Assembly (NCBI GenBank): GCA_030652995.1
Contig: JAUSAG010000033.1
Location: 1 to 64,000, forward strand
Direction: 5' to 3'
Source of the DNA: Methylotenera sp.
Lineage (GTDB): Bacteria; Pseudomonadota; Gammaproteobacteria; Burkholderiales; Methylophilaceae
DNA length: 64,000 bases
The position numbers and the translations under genes were made by a program. This document shows, one piece after another, positions 48,360-59,434 of this stretch (the first letter of the stretch is position 1; every line of letters starts with the position of its first letter). The notes below the pieces were generated by a model that searched no databases, had not been told where the DNA came from, and was given only the letters and a program-made list of their open reading frames with translations.

Positions 48360-49196
48360 ATGCGTTTAGTTGTTCAGGGCTCAGCCATCAGCATTTCACA
48401 TTTAACTCATATTCATCGGCTATGTAACACTAGTGTGCAATTTGTACAAATTGCACAGCATGCCTACTACTTAGCTAATCAGCCACCATTGCCTAGCGTA
48501 CAACAATTTTGCGCAGACCAGCACATTGATTGCGCCTACGTTGACGATAAGCAGCACATCAACAACTTTGGCCTTTGTGTGATGGATATGGATTCCACGC
48601 TTATTAACATTGAGTGTATTGATGAAATCGCCGACATGATGAATTTAAAGCCGCAAGTTTCAGCCATCACCGAAAGTGCCATGCGCGGTGAAATTGATTT
48701 TGCAACCAGCTTAAAACAACGCGTAGCCTTACTTAAAGGTCTGGATGAAAGCGCACTACAACGCGTGATTGATGAACGGCTAAAACTCAACCCTGGCGCG
48801 CTGGAGTGGATTGCCGCATGCAAAGTCAATCACATTAAAACCATGGTGGTTTCTGGTGGCTTCACTTTATTTGCCAACCATGTACAAAAGCTACTTGGGC
48901 TAGATTACGCAGTTGCCAACACTTTTGAAGTGATTAGCGGAAAGTTAACAGGCCAGATATTAGGTGACATCGTGGATGCTGACCGTAAAGCGCAGGAGCT
49001 GGTGAAACTACGTGATGATTTAGGCCTAACGCCTGACCAAACTATAGCCATTGGCGATGGTGCCAATGACCTTAAAATGATGTCAGCCGCCGGGGTGGGC
49101 GTAGCTTACCATGCAAAACCCATCGTGCAGCAGCAAACTAACTACGCACTCAATTTTGTTGGGCTCGATGGTATAGCCAATTTACTCATCACTTAA
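48360..49196 (+). CDS. serB: phosphoserine phosphatase
   Basis: SerB is a HAD phosphatase that catalyses the last step of serine biosynthesis. The 278-residue protein has the catalytic DxDxT motif in VMDMDSTLINIECIDEIAD, motif II VVSGGF and motif III AIGDGANDLKMMSAAGVGVA. The N-terminal 75 residues form the regulatory segment typical of proteobacterial SerB. It is transcribed divergently from sucCD. Confidence 0.96.
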   Translation: MRLVVQGSAISISHLTHIHRLCNTSVQFVQIAQHAYYLANQPPLPSVQQFCADQHIDCAYVDDKQHINNFGLCVMDMDSTLINIECIDEIADMMNLKPQVSAITESAMRGEIDFATSLKQRVALLKGLDESALQRVIDERLKLNPGALEWIAACKVNHIKTMVVSGGFTLFANHVQKLLGLDYAVANTFEVISGKLTGQILGDIVDADRKAQELVKLRDDLGLTPDQTIAIGDGANDLKMMSAAGVGVAYHAKPIVQQQTNYALNFVGLDGIANLLIT

Positions 49197-49380
49197 AAGT
49201 GTTATAAATCACTGGCCTATGCTGGCTGACAACAACATTTACATACATCAATACCCTTAGTATAACAAGGTTATACAAACCCTAACACTTTCATTATTAA
49301 CACTTTCATCCTTGACCAAACACGCTCAAACCGTTATCGTTCAGGGTTACCTAATAAACTATTAAAAATCAAAAAGATTT
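49197..49380. promoter_or_regulatory. ilv upstream region
   Basis: This 184-bp spacer precedes the ilvIHC block. TTGACC near 49312 followed about 17 nt later by TATCGT could serve as a sigma-70 promoter. I see no leader peptide rich in Ile/Val/Leu and no clear attenuator. Confidence 0.3.
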
Positions 49381-51120
49381 ATGGCAGATACCGCACATCC
49401 GCATCAAATCACGGGCGCAGAAATTGTTATCCGTTGCTTGGAACAAGAAAAAGTTAAATTTATTTTTGGCTATCCAGGCGGCGCAGTTTTACACATCTAT
49501 GACGCGATTTACAACCAAGACCACTTTAAGCATATTTTAGTGCGTCACGAGCAGGCTGCCGTACATGCGGCTGACGCTTTCTCGCGCGCTACAGGCGAGG
49601 TGGGCGTGGCTTTGGTCACCTCAGGTCCAGGGGCTACCAATGCCATCACAGGCATTGCGACTGCTTATATGGACTCAATTCCACTCGTTGTCATTAGTGG
49701 TCAAGTACCGGTTCCCGCCATTGGTTTAGATGCATTTCAGGAAGTTGACATGGTTGGCGTTACGCGCCCCTGTGTAAAACATAACTTTCTAGTAAAAGAT
49801 GTCAAAGACATCGCCATTACCATGAAAAAGGCTTTTCACATTGCCAGAACTGGTCGTCCAGGCCCAGTGGTTGTGGATATCCCTAAAGATATTACCGCCC
49901 ATTTCAGCGAGTTTATCTACCCAGATACAGTAGAGATGCGCTCTTATAACCCGGTGACCAAGGGTCATAGTGGTCAAATTAAAAAAGCGATGAAGTTACT
50001 GCTTGAAGCCAAACGTCCAATGGTTTACACCGGTGGTGGCGTTGTGCTGGGTGATGCCTCTGTAGCCTTAGTGAAGCTAGTAAAAGCATTAGGCGTCCCT
50101 GTTACCAATACATTGATGGGCTTAGGTGGCTACCCCTCAACCGACAAGCAGTTTGTCGGTATGTTAGGCATGCACGGCACTTATGAAGCCAATATGGCGA
50201 TGCAAGACTGCGATGTCCTACTTGCCGTAGGCGCACGCTTTGATGACCGCGTCATCGGCAACCCAGACCACTTTTACAGCAAAGATCGTATCATTATTCA
50301 TGTCGACATTGATCCTTCTTCAATTTCAAAGCGGGTCAAAGTGCACGTGCCGATTGTGGGTGATGTAAAATCCGTACTCGCTGAAATGAACGAGCTGGTT
50401 GCGGCAGAAACACCTAACCAATCGCCCGCGTTAAAAGCCTGGTGGGCGCAAATTGATGCATGGCGCGGTAAGCTCTGTTTAAATTATGACAACAGCAACG
50501 GTTTGATTAAGCCGCAATACGTGGTTGAAAAACTATGGGAAGTCACCAAAGGCGAAGCTTATGTGACCTCTGACGTTGGTCAACATCAAATGTGGGCGGC
50601 TCAATATTACAAATTTGACCAACCACGCCGCTGGATTAACTCAGGCGGCTTAGGCACGATGGGCGTAGGTTTGCCTTATGCCATGGGCGTACAATTTGCA
50701 CACCCTAACGCGCAAGTGGCTTGCGTCACGGGTGAAGGCAGTATTCAAATGAATATTCAGGAGCTTTCAACCTGCAAACAATATCACTTACCTATTAAAG
50801 TGATTTTGCTCAATAACCGCTATTTAGGCATGGTGCGTCAGTGGCAAGAGTTTTTCTATGAAAATCGCTACTCAGAATCTTACATGGATAGCTTGCCTGA
50901 TTTTGTTAAACTGGCTGAATCTTACGGGCATGTAGGGATGCAAATTACCAAGCCCGAAGATGTTGAAGGCGCGCTGAAAGAAGCGTTTGACATGAAATCA
51001 CGCTTTGTATTTATGGACTTTATTACAGACCAAAAAGAAAACGTGTTTCCGATGATTGCAGCAGGCAAGGGTTTATCTGAAATGATTATGTCTAACAACA
51101 TTGGCGCGGAGGATTTATAA
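49381..51120 (+). CDS. ilvI: acetolactate synthase large subunit
   Basis: This ThDP- and FAD-dependent catalytic subunit makes acetolactate or acetohydroxybutyrate in branched-chain amino-acid synthesis. The 579-residue protein has the FGYPGGAVLHIYDAI start with the catalytic Glu in VRHEQAAVHAADA, and the ThDP/Mg motif GEGSIQMNIQELSTCKQY to LLNN. It overlaps the small-subunit gene by 1 bp. The symbol ilvB would be equally acceptable. Confidence 0.96.
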   Translation: MADTAHPHQITGAEIVIRCLEQEKVKFIFGYPGGAVLHIYDAIYNQDHFKHILVRHEQAAVHAADAFSRATGEVGVALVTSGPGATNAITGIATAYMDSIPLVVISGQVPVPAIGLDAFQEVDMVGVTRPCVKHNFLVKDVKDIAITMKKAFHIARTGRPGPVVVDIPKDITAHFSEFIYPDTVEMRSYNPVTKGHSGQIKKAMKLLLEAKRPMVYTGGGVVLGDASVALVKLVKALGVPVTNTLMGLGGYPSTDKQFVGMLGMHGTYEANMAMQDCDVLLAVGARFDDRVIGNPDHFYSKDRIIIHVDIDPSSISKRVKVHVPIVGDVKSVLAEMNELVAAETPNQSPALKAWWAQIDAWRGKLCLNYDNSNGLIKPQYVVEKLWEVTKGEAYVTSDVGQHQMWAAQYYKFDQPRRWINSGGLGTMGVGLPYAMGVQFAHPNAQVACVTGEGSIQMNIQELSTCKQYHLPIKVILLNNRYLGMVRQWQEFFYENRYSESYMDSLPDFVKLAESYGHVGMQITKPEDVEGALKEAFDMKSRFVFMDFITDQKENVFPMIAAGKGLSEMIMSNNIGAEDL

Positions 51121-51611
51121 TGCGTCATATTATTTCACTGTTAATGGAAAACGAAGCAGGTGCCTTATCACGCGTAGCAGGTTTATTTTCTGCACGCGGC
51201 TACAACATTGAGTCACTCACAGTTGCACCGACTGAAGACCCTACACTTTCACGCATGACCATCGTCACATCAGGTTCTGAAGATGTCATTGAGCAAATCA
51301 TCAAGCAGCTCAATAAGCTCATTGATGTGGTTAAAGTATTGGATTTAAACGATGGAAAATTCATCGAACGCGAGTTAATGCTGGTAAAAGTCAAAGCAAC
51401 CGGCACGTTCCGTGAAGAAATGAAACGTATGTGCGATATATTCCGCGGCCGTATTATCGATGTGGCCGACGGTAGCTTTACTATTGAGCTTACCGGCTCA
51501 GGCAATAAGTTAGATGCTTTTATCGAAAGTTTAGATAAAACCGCGATTTTAGAAACAGTGCGCACCGGCGCATCTGGTATCGGTCGTGGTGATAGAATTT
51601 TAAAAGTTTAG
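51120..51611 (+). CDS. ilvH: acetolactate synthase small (regulatory) subunit
   Basis: This ACT-domain subunit binds valine and activates or inhibits the large subunit. The 163-residue protein begins MRHIISLLMENEAGALSRVA and has SARGYNIESLTVAPTEDPTL, the classical ACT ligand region. It overlaps ilvI by 1 bp (TAATG) and precedes ilvC by about 110 bp. Confidence 0.97.
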   Translation: MRHIISLLMENEAGALSRVAGLFSARGYNIESLTVAPTEDPTLSRMTIVTSGSEDVIEQIIKQLNKLIDVVKVLDLNDGKFIERELMLVKVKATGTFREEMKRMCDIFRGRIIDVADGSFTIELTGSGNKLDAFIESLDKTAILETVRTGASGIGRGDRILKV

Positions 51612-52736
<1,125 letters not shown>

Positions 52737-52740
52737 TCGT

Positions 52741-52786
52741 GTAGGTCAGGCTTTAGCCTGACATGTCGGGTTGAAACCCGACCTAC
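52741..52786. repeat. REP-like double hairpin (GTAGGTC ... GACCTAC)
   Basis: The outer arms GTAGGTC and GACCTAC enclose two small stems (TCAGGC/GCCTGA and TCGGGTT/AACCCGA). It immediately follows the ilvC stop. This is the form of a common interspersed extragenic palindrome. Confidence 0.7.
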
Positions 52787-52798
52787 AAGATTAAATGG

Positions 52799-52830
52799 GG
52801 CGGGACGCTAAATAGCCTCTCGCCTTTTTT
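52799..52830 (+). terminator. intrinsic terminator of the ilv block
   Basis: A stem of about twelve pairs with one mismatch (GGCGGGACGCTA with TAGCCTCTCGCC) and a two-base loop is followed by six T residues. It lies about 65 bp after ilvC. Confidence 0.8.
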
Positions 52831-52838
52831 ATTTCAGC

Positions 52839-52969
52839 GTCATTCCGACGTACCAGTGCTTGGCATCACCGCTCATCTAAGACGCTAAAGCGGCAATATG
52901 AAGCGCGAAAAGTCGGAATCCAGTGGCGTACAATAAAAGTTATTAGATTCTGGCCTTCGTCCGAATGAC
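52839..52969. repeat. 131-bp inverted-repeat element (GTCATTCCGAC ... GTCCGAATGAC)
   Basis: The ends GTCATTCCGAC and GTCCGAATGAC pair with one mismatch, and GTCGGAATCC lies inside. It resembles the ATTTCG/CGGAATGAC palindromes at 38871, 40817 and 61862, though it is not identical to them. It occupies most of the ilvC-psd spacer. Confidence 0.5.
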
Positions 52970-52987
52970 AACCCAGTAGGAAACACC

Positions 52988-53836
52988 ATGAAATTAGCCG
53001 TTTTATTACAATACCTAATGCCCAAACAAGCTATCACCGCGCTTGCTGGCAAGCTTGCACATCTAGAGGGTGGCAATGTCACCACAGCAGTCATTACTTG
53101 GTTTGTAAAGCGCTATCAAGTGAATATGGCCGAAGCCGCTAATCCTGATGTTGCCTCATATAAAACCTTTAACGAATTTTTTACACGTTCACTTAAAAAT
53201 GGGGCGCGTCCAATTGCGCAGGCTGATTTTATTTGCCCAGTGGATGGTGCGATTAGTCAATTTGGCGCCATAGAAAAAGACCAAATATTTCAAGCCAAGG
53301 GTCATGCATATTCAACGACAGCCCTAGTCGGCGGAGACCAAACAATAGCCAAAAAATATGAAAACGGTCACTTTGCCTGCCTGTACCTAAGCCCAAAAGA
53401 CTATCACCGCATCCATATGCCTTGCGATGGCACGCTAAAAAGCATGACCTATGTGCCAGGTGCGTTATTCTCGGTAAACCCAACTACCGCACAGGGTGTG
53501 CCCGGCTTATTCGCACGCAATGAGCGTGTAGTATGTGAGTTTACCTCAGCCACGCATGGTAGCTTTGTCATGGTACTGGTGGGCGCCACCATTGTGGGTA
53601 GCATGGCAACGGTTTGGCATACTTCAAAAAACGGCATCATCAATCCGCCTCGCTTGCCTAACCTTCAGACATGGTCATACACCGATCAAAACATCAGCCT
53701 GAAACAAGGCGATGAAATGGGGCGGTTTTTGCTCGGCTCAACGGTAGTGATGTTGTTTGAAAAAGATGCGCTGCAGTTTAATGCCAATTGGCAACCCGCA
53801 GGCGCGGTTAAATTGGGTGAGTTGATGGGGCATTAA
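52988..53836 (+). CDS. psd: phosphatidylserine decarboxylase
   Basis: Psd makes phosphatidylethanolamine at the inner membrane and self-cleaves to form a pyruvoyl group. The 282-residue proenzyme has FNEFFTRSLKNGARPI, the catalytic His in DYHRIHMPCDGTL and the cleavage motif LLGSTVVMLFE (Gly-Ser bond). AGGA precedes the ATG by 7 nt. The type and length match the classical proteobacterial enzyme. Confidence 0.96.
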   Translation: MKLAVLLQYLMPKQAITALAGKLAHLEGGNVTTAVITWFVKRYQVNMAEAANPDVASYKTFNEFFTRSLKNGARPIAQADFICPVDGAISQFGAIEKDQIFQAKGHAYSTTALVGGDQTIAKKYENGHFACLYLSPKDYHRIHMPCDGTLKSMTYVPGALFSVNPTTAQGVPGLFARNERVVCEFTSATHGSFVMVLVGATIVGSMATVWHTSKNGIINPPRLPNLQTWSYTDQNISLKQGDEMGRFLLGSTVVMLFEKDALQFNANWQPAGAVKLGELMGH

Positions 53837-53840
53837 AAAC

Positions 53841-53905
53841 ATGTTCCCTGAGCTTGTCGAAGGGTGCGCCTTCTAAGGGTACCCTTTGACAAACTCAGGG
53901 AACAT
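53841..53905. terminator. large palindrome, probable bidirectional terminator between psd and rppH
   Basis: ATGTTCCCTGAGCTTGTCGA and onward pairs with its near-perfect complement ending AACTCAGGGAACAT, leaving a short GGTGCGCC-type loop. It lies between two convergent genes, with a following AT-rich tail. It shares the CTGAG..TTGTCGAAGGG core with the half-site after fliE. Confidence 0.65.
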
Positions 53906-53912
53906 AATATTT

Positions 53913-54398
53913 TTACTTAACAACCTTATGATGCAAATGCGGCGCTAACTCATTGAGTGCAGACTCATACACCCCGCGCTTAAACTCAATCACGTCTTCT
54001 AGCGGCACCCAATAATCACTCCAGCGCCAAGCGTCGAACTCAGGATGACTGGTTGCGCGTAATGACACATCGCTATCACGCCCTACCATGCGCAACAAAT
54101 ACCAAATTTGCTTTTGGCCTCGGTAACTGCCGCGCCACTCGCGCTTTACCCAACTAGTAGGCACTTCGTACCTAAGCCAATCTTTAGTGCGACCTAAAAT
54201 TTTAACATGCTCAGGTCTTAAGCCTACCTCTTCCATCAGTTCACGATACATGGCCTGCTCAGGGCTTTCGCCATAGTTAATTCCACCTTGTGGAAACTGC
54301 CAAGCATGCTCACGGATACGCTTACCCCAAAATACCTGATTGCTGGCATTACATAAAATAATGCCAACATTCGGGCGAAACCCGTCTCGATCTAACAT
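53913..54398 (-). CDS. rppH: RNA pyrophosphohydrolase
   Basis: RppH removes pyrophosphate from the 5' end of mRNA and starts RNase E-dependent decay. The 161-residue protein begins [18 protein letters not shown] and carries the Nudix box [20 protein letters not shown], plus [20 protein letters not shown]. Length and motifs match the family. It is convergent with psd. Confidence 0.96.
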   Translation of the reverse strand: MLDRDGFRPNVGIILCNASNQVFWGKRIREHAWQFPQGGINYGESPEQAMYRELMEEVGLRPEHVKILGRTKDWLRYEVPTSWVKREWRGSYRGQKQIWYLLRMVGRDSDVSLRATSHPEFDAWRWSDYWVPLEDVIEFKRGVYESALNELAPHLHHKVVK

Positions 54399-54516
54399 AA
54401 CAATTTACTGCCTTAATTATTTAGTGCAATTTTTTCATATTTCTTGCATTATTGAAAGCAACCATTTGCTACAAAGCTAATTAAATCAACCTCAATCAAT
54501 ATCAATTGAATACAAC

Positions 54517-55503
54517 ATGCATATAAAACTCAGTACACGCTTTAAACCACGCTATTTTTTACCATTAGCAATCGCCAGCATCTTGTTAAGCGCCTGTAGC
54601 ACAACACCTCAGAACGCATATGCTTACATTACAAACCAAGGTGAAAATACCGTATCTATCATCAACACTGCGACAAATCAGGTTATTAATACCATTAAAG
54701 TAGGCAAAGCCCCTGTTGGCGTGGCAGTATCCGCCAAGTTGCAACGCGCTTATATTTCGAATGTTGAAAGCCAAGATATTTCTATCATCAACACGCAAAC
54801 CAATCAACTCATCGACACCATAAAAATAAAAGGCTCACCGGTAGGGTTAGCGTTATCACCAGATAATAAAATGCTTTATGTCGCCGACTGGTTTGATAAT
54901 CGCGTCATTGCTATTAACACAGAAAAACCCATTTTAATGCAAGAGGTTAGCGTAGGTGATGCCCCCGCAGGCTTGATAGTAAGCCCTGATAACCAATGGC
55001 TATATGTGGCTAATCGCGATAGTAATGATATCGCCGTGATAGAAACCGCCACGCTCAGCATCAAAAAACGTATTAACGTTGGTAAGCACCCTTTTGGCCT
55101 CGCATTAAGCAAAAGTGGAAACTTGCTAGCAAGTGTTAATGTACAAGAAGATACAGTAAGCATTATCAACACCAAAACCAATACACAACAAACCATAAAA
55201 GTGGGCTACCACCCCTATTGTGCCGCATTTAGCCTGGATGAAAAAACACTGTATGTCACCAACACCCAAGACGACAACGTCACCGTGCTTGATCTAGCAA
55301 CACAAAAGGCAATCGCCACCATCAACGTTGGTAGTACACCGGAGGGGATTAGTCTGGACCATGCCAAACAACGCGCTTATGTGGCTAATTGGGGTAGCAA
55401 TGATGTGAGCGTAATAGACACGCAAACCAATAAACTATTAACTACCATTAAAACGGGCGATAAAAGCCGTGCATTTGGGCAATTTGTATTGCCTAAACAA
55501 TAA
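54517..55503 (+). CDS. YVTN-family beta-propeller lipoprotein
   Basis: The 328-residue protein has a lipoprotein signal peptide with lipobox LLSAC (Cys27) and then about seven repeats of the YVTN/TNQV-ID type (for example AYITNQGENTVSIINTATNQ; LYVANRDSNDIAVIETATL). It should fold as a seven-bladed propeller anchored to a membrane. The ligand is unknown. Confidence 0.88.
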   Translation: MHIKLSTRFKPRYFLPLAIASILLSACSTTPQNAYAYITNQGENTVSIINTATNQVINTIKVGKAPVGVAVSAKLQRAYISNVESQDISIINTQTNQLIDTIKIKGSPVGLALSPDNKMLYVADWFDNRVIAINTEKPILMQEVSVGDAPAGLIVSPDNQWLYVANRDSNDIAVIETATLSIKKRINVGKHPFGLALSKSGNLLASVNVQEDTVSIINTKTNTQQTIKVGYHPYCAAFSLDEKTLYVTNTQDDNVTVLDLATQKAIATINVGSTPEGISLDHAKQRAYVANWGSNDVSVIDTQTNKLLTTIKTGDKSRAFGQFVLPKQ

Positions 55504-55723
55504 AAGTACCGTTTGTTTTAGGGCGACAACCCTATTAACACCTTGGCTATACCCTTCAAATAAAAAACATCAACGCAACGCAATCCGCCTCTGTCAACCA
55601 AGCCCCAACAATATCGTTGACACAAATACAATCGCCAATACATTCAATAAATTGTGTTTTCATTTATAATGTATCGTTGTTTTAAGTAAGCCCCTCACAG
55701 TCAAGAATTTTGGAGAAAAATGA

Positions 55724-56260
55724 ATGAAAAAAATCCTCGCGTTAATTGCACTTGGTTTAAGCGCAAGCTTAGTTTCTTTTACGGCAGCTGCACACGGCCC
55801 ATCACCGCTCAAAGTAGATAAATCCATCACTATCAAAGCTGACCCAGCTAAAGTTTGGGCATTGGTTAAAGACTTCGGTAATATGCACAAATGGCATCCA
55901 GCGATTGCGAGCACTAAACTAGAGAAAAAAGGCGATGACACATTCAGAACCTTAACCCTAAAAGACGGTGGCACAATTGTTGAAAAACTACGCAGTGCAG
56001 ACGACGCTGACATGAAACTCCGTTATGAAATCGTTACCAGCGGCTTACCACTCACTGATTACAATGCATTTATGATAGTGTCTAAAGGTGCGAACGCAGG
56101 TGAAGTTAACGTGCAATGGGTTGGTCGCTTCTACCGTTTATACAAATTGAACCCACCAATTCCAGCAGGTCAAGATGATGAAACCGCTTTAAATGCGATT
56201 AACGGTATTTTTGATGCTGGTTTAGCAGGCCTTAAAAAAGCGGGCGAATCGTCAAAGTAA
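55724..56260 (+). CDS. exported SRPBCC-fold protein
   Basis: The 178-residue protein has a signal peptide (about 1-23, AAAHG) and an SRPBCC/polyketide-cyclase-like domain (about 30-170) including SITIKADPAKVWALVKDFGN and WHPAIASTKLEKKGDDTF. Such domains bind hydrophobic ligands. GGAG precedes the start. A hairpin terminator follows at 56375. Confidence 0.85.
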   Translation: MKKILALIALGLSASLVSFTAAAHGPSPLKVDKSITIKADPAKVWALVKDFGNMHKWHPAIASTKLEKKGDDTFRTLTLKDGGTIVEKLRSADDADMKLRYEIVTSGLPLTDYNAFMIVSKGANAGEVNVQWVGRFYRLYKLNPPIPAGQDDETALNAINGIFDAGLAGLKKAGESSK

Positions 56261-56374
56261 TGGGCCAGGAAGCTGGCGCAACACCCGATCAAAAACCTTG
56301 GTGGAAGTTTTGGTAACAATAATAAAGTGACCTGAATGACACGCAAAGTGACAAATTTTGTCAGTGAATGATTT

Positions 56375-56402
56375 AAAAAGCGGGGGCAACCCCGCTTTTT
56401 TA
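56375..56402 (+). terminator. intrinsic terminator after the SRPBCC gene
   Basis: AAAAAGCGGGG-GCAA-CCCCGCTTTTTT is a symmetrical stem with a four-base loop and a T run. It also works in the minus direction. Confidence 0.85.
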
Positions 56403-56415
56403 CATAAAAAAATGT

Positions 56416-56431
56416 TGGCATAGCAATTGCA
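56416..56431 (+). promoter_or_regulatory. sigma-54 (RpoN) promoter of the pilin gene
   Basis: TGGCATAGCAATTGCA has GG (56417-56418) and GC (56429-56430) separated by exactly ten bases, matching the consensus TGGCAC-N5-TTGCA at all invariant positions. It lies about 85 bp before the pilin ATG, as in RpoN/PilR-controlled pilA genes. Confidence 0.88.
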
Positions 56432-56517
56432 TACATATTTTCAAGCGCGGCAGTTTGTTTAAATCAAAAACTTGCACGTGTATGGTAGTTTAAATTTTTT
56501 ACATAAAGGAAATTAAA

Positions 56518-56961
56518 ATGAAACAAGTACAAAAAGGTTTTACCTTGATTGAGTTAATGATCGTGGTTGCGATTATTGGTATTTTAGCGGCTACAGCAAT
56601 TCCAGCTTATCAGGACTATACCGTGCGTGCAAAAGTAGTTGAGGTAGTCAATTCAGCTATGCCATGTAAATTAGGTGTTGCTGAAGGCTACATGTCAAGC
56701 GGCGGCACTTTTCCAACAACACTTGCAGCAGCTGGTTGCGCCACAGCGGCAACAAAATTCGTAGCTTCTATTGCTGTTGGTGCAGCCGGCATTGTAACTG
56801 TACAAGCAGCAGCAGCCGGCTTAGGCGGCACCCCAACAGCCAACGGCGGTACAATCATTTTCACTCCAACATCACCAGCTGCTGCAAACGGCTCTGTTGA
56901 CTGGACTTGTACTGGCGGCACTATGCCAGGCAAATATCGCCCAGCTAACTGCCGTGTGTAG
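56518..56961 (+). CDS. pilA: type IV major pilin (PilA-like)
   Basis: This is a type IVa pilin subunit. The 147-residue protein has the class III leader MKQVQKG cleaved before [18 protein letters not shown] by a prepilin peptidase, the Glu5 of the mature protein, and a C-terminal Cys pair region (WTCTGG ... PANC) that makes the disulfide loop. It is preceded by a sigma-54 promoter and followed by a terminator. Confidence 0.93.
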   Translation: MKQVQKGFTLIELMIVVAIIGILAATAIPAYQDYTVRAKVVEVVNSAMPCKLGVAEGYMSSGGTFPTTLAAAGCATAATKFVASIAVGAAGIVTVQAAAAGLGGTPTANGGTIIFTPTSPAAANGSVDWTCTGGTMPGKYRPANCRV

Positions 56962-56976
56962 TTAGAGCAAGCGTAG

Positions 56977-57003
56977 CCTCGATGCAATGAAATGAAATCG
57001 AGG
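56977..57003. repeat. REP-like palindrome (CCTCGAT ... ATCGAGG), left of the IS110 remnant
   Basis: CCTCGAT at 56977 pairs with ATCGAGG at 56997-57003. A very similar element (58245-58271) lies on the other side of the transposase remnant. Confidence 0.6.
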
Positions 57004-57054
57004 GGTAATGTAACCAAAAACCCCTTGATTCTCGCTTCGCTTCATCAAGACTAC

Positions 57055-57085
57055 AAAAAAAACCCATCTCACGGTGGGTTTTTTT
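57055..57085 (+). terminator. intrinsic terminator after pilA
   Basis: The stem AAAAAACCCA...TGGGTTTTTT (ACCC against GGGT with flanking A/T runs) lies about 95 bp past the pilin stop. Confidence 0.7.
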
Positions 57086-57127
57086 ACACCTGTCCAGCGA
57101 GCGTAGATACCGTTAGAACTCGCCAAG

Positions 57128-58029
<902 letters not shown>

Positions 58030-58244
58030 ATAATCCACCTTGCAAATGCGGGCTGCAAGGTGCTTGCAAGTCAAGTTTGACCAACAAAACACCTACGCCC
58101 AGGATACCGTTCAATTTATGCATGGAAAGTTGGCACAGCAGGCTAAATCTACGTTGCGGGTTTGGTTAACCTAAGCCTCGATACTTCTCTGCCGTGCCAG
58201 TACTCAGTCAATGCCTTAACTATAGTACAACATTATCATACAAG

Positions 58245-58271
58245 CCTCGATGCAACGAAGTGCAATCGAGG
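58245..58271. repeat. REP-like palindrome, right of the IS110 remnant
   Basis: It matches the left element at most positions (CCTCGATGCAACGAAGTGCA then ATCGAGG). IS110-family elements are known in several genomes to insert beside REP sequences, so these may mark the original target. Confidence 0.6.
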
Positions 58272-58368
58272 GTTTCGTGAGATTTCCCCACGATTTCGCT
58301 ACACCACATCGAGTCTACGCTTGCTCACGCTCACTGAGCCTGTCGAAGCGAACAATATCTCTGCACAT

Positions 58369-58400
58369 AAAAAAAGCCTCTACCGATAAAGGCAGAGGCT
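58369..58400 (-). terminator. intrinsic terminator of ompW
   Basis: On the minus strand AGCCTCTGCC-TTTATC-GGTAGAGGCT (with one mismatch) is followed by a T run. It lies about 60 bp past the ompW stop. Confidence 0.85.
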
Positions 58401-58459
58401 GACGTGGATCCAGAAAACTTATTGTCTTAAATTATTTAACTTTTATTAAAGCTTAACAA

Positions 58460-59179
58460 TTAGAACTTTTTACCGATACCAACACTGACCACCAATGGAT
58501 CGATGTCTAAGCTATCAATTTTACGATAGCCTGATGGTGTACCAACTAAACCTTGCGTGTCAATTTTAACGTCCGTATCAAACCAAATCTTTTTAACGTC
58601 AAAGTTAACTAACCAACCATCTTGCAAATTCACATCAAAACCAGCTTGGATTGCTGGACCCCAGCTATTACGATCAATACGAATTGGTCTTTCACCACCA
58701 ATTGTATTTGCTGACAACCCGTTATCCATGGCACGTACGTAAGAAATACCAGCACCAACATATGGATCGAATGTTTGATCTGGATTAAAGTGCCATTGCG
58801 CAGTCAAGGTAGGTGGCAACAGATTCACTTCACCTAATTTCCTCGAATTAAGTCCACCACCTGCACCTGACGTTTTAACATCATGTTTAGTACCCAAAGC
58901 CAAAATCAACTCTAACGCAATGTTTTTGGTCACATAGTAAGAAATATCTAACTCAGGAATGGTGTTGCTATCAACCTGCAGATTGGCACTTGCGCTCCCA
59001 TATAACAAATCAGCAGTCCCTACACCGTAGGCCTTGTCAGTAGTCTCGCCCAATTTACTGCTTTCTGATGGGTTAATATTCGTCGCACGTAAACGCACTA
59101 CCCAATCACCCGCTTCAGCTTGTGCCAAAACAGGCGCAAATGTAGCAGCAATTGCTAAAACTAATACTGATTTTTTCAT
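58460..59179 (-). CDS. ompW: outer membrane protein OmpW
   Basis: OmpW is an eight-stranded outer-membrane barrel that binds small hydrophobic molecules and is induced in low oxygen in E. coli. The 239-residue precursor has a signal peptide (about 1-22, ending LAQAEAGD), a conserved GDWVVRLRATNINP start, TLTAQWHFNPDQTFDPYVGA in the middle and the terminal KKF with final Phe for BAM recognition. A class II-type FNR site controls it (59258-59271). Confidence 0.93.
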   Translation of the reverse strand: MKKSVLVLAIAATFAPVLAQAEAGDWVVRLRATNINPSESSKLGETTDKAYGVGTADLLYGSASANLQVDSNTIPELDISYYVTKNIALELILALGTKHDVKTSGAGGGLNSRKLGEVNLLPPTLTAQWHFNPDQTFDPYVGAGISYVRAMDNGLSANTIGGERPIRIDRNSWGPAIQAGFDVNLQDGWLVNFDVKKIWFDTDVKIDTQGLVGTPSGYRKIDSLDIDPLVVSVGIGKKF

Positions 59180-59230
59180 CTTTTTATCTCCACATTAAAG
59201 TAAATAAATACACACAAATTCGATGGGTGA

Positions 59231-59236
59231 ATTATA
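59231..59236 (-). promoter_or_regulatory. ompW -10 element
   Basis: TATAAT (minus strand) is a perfect -10 hexamer. The predicted start near 59224 is 40-41 bp from the centre of the FNR-like box, matching class II activation. Confidence 0.7.
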
Positions 59237-59257
59237 CGGGCTAAATATGCGCTGCAT

Positions 59258-59271
59258 TTGATATGTATCAA
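59258..59271. promoter_or_regulatory. FNR/ANR-type binding site of ompW
   Basis: TTGATATGTATCAA matches the FNR consensus TTGAT-N4-ATCAA exactly. It lies 79 bp before the ompW start, and its centre is about 40.5 bp upstream of the predicted transcription start. Confidence 0.9.
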
Positions 59272-59434
59272 TAAAATCCGCTTCAAACAGCAGGTTGTTG
59301 TTGTTTTACAACAAAAGCTATGGCTATCATTGATAGTAGGAGCGTGCTCCGTTAGCCTGTCTAAAGGGTGACCGCGAACAAAGCCAACTATTTTTCTTTT
59401 CCAAAACCGCCGTTCGGCAGGCTCACGCAGCCAA

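Larger units (their letters stand above)
58030..58459. other. gene-free spacer with REP-like sequences
   Basis: No supported gene. It contains a CCTCGAT/ATCGAGG palindrome (58245-58271) and an inverted copy of the GAGCAAGCGTAG-type text that precedes the left copy near 56965. It also has a CTGAGCCTGTCGAAGCG motif near 58335, and the ompW terminator. Confidence 0.5.

Noticed and set aside
54498-54512. FNR-like box upstream of the beta-propeller lipoprotein
   Set aside because: The minus strand reads TTGATATTGATTGA, which lacks the second ATCAA half.
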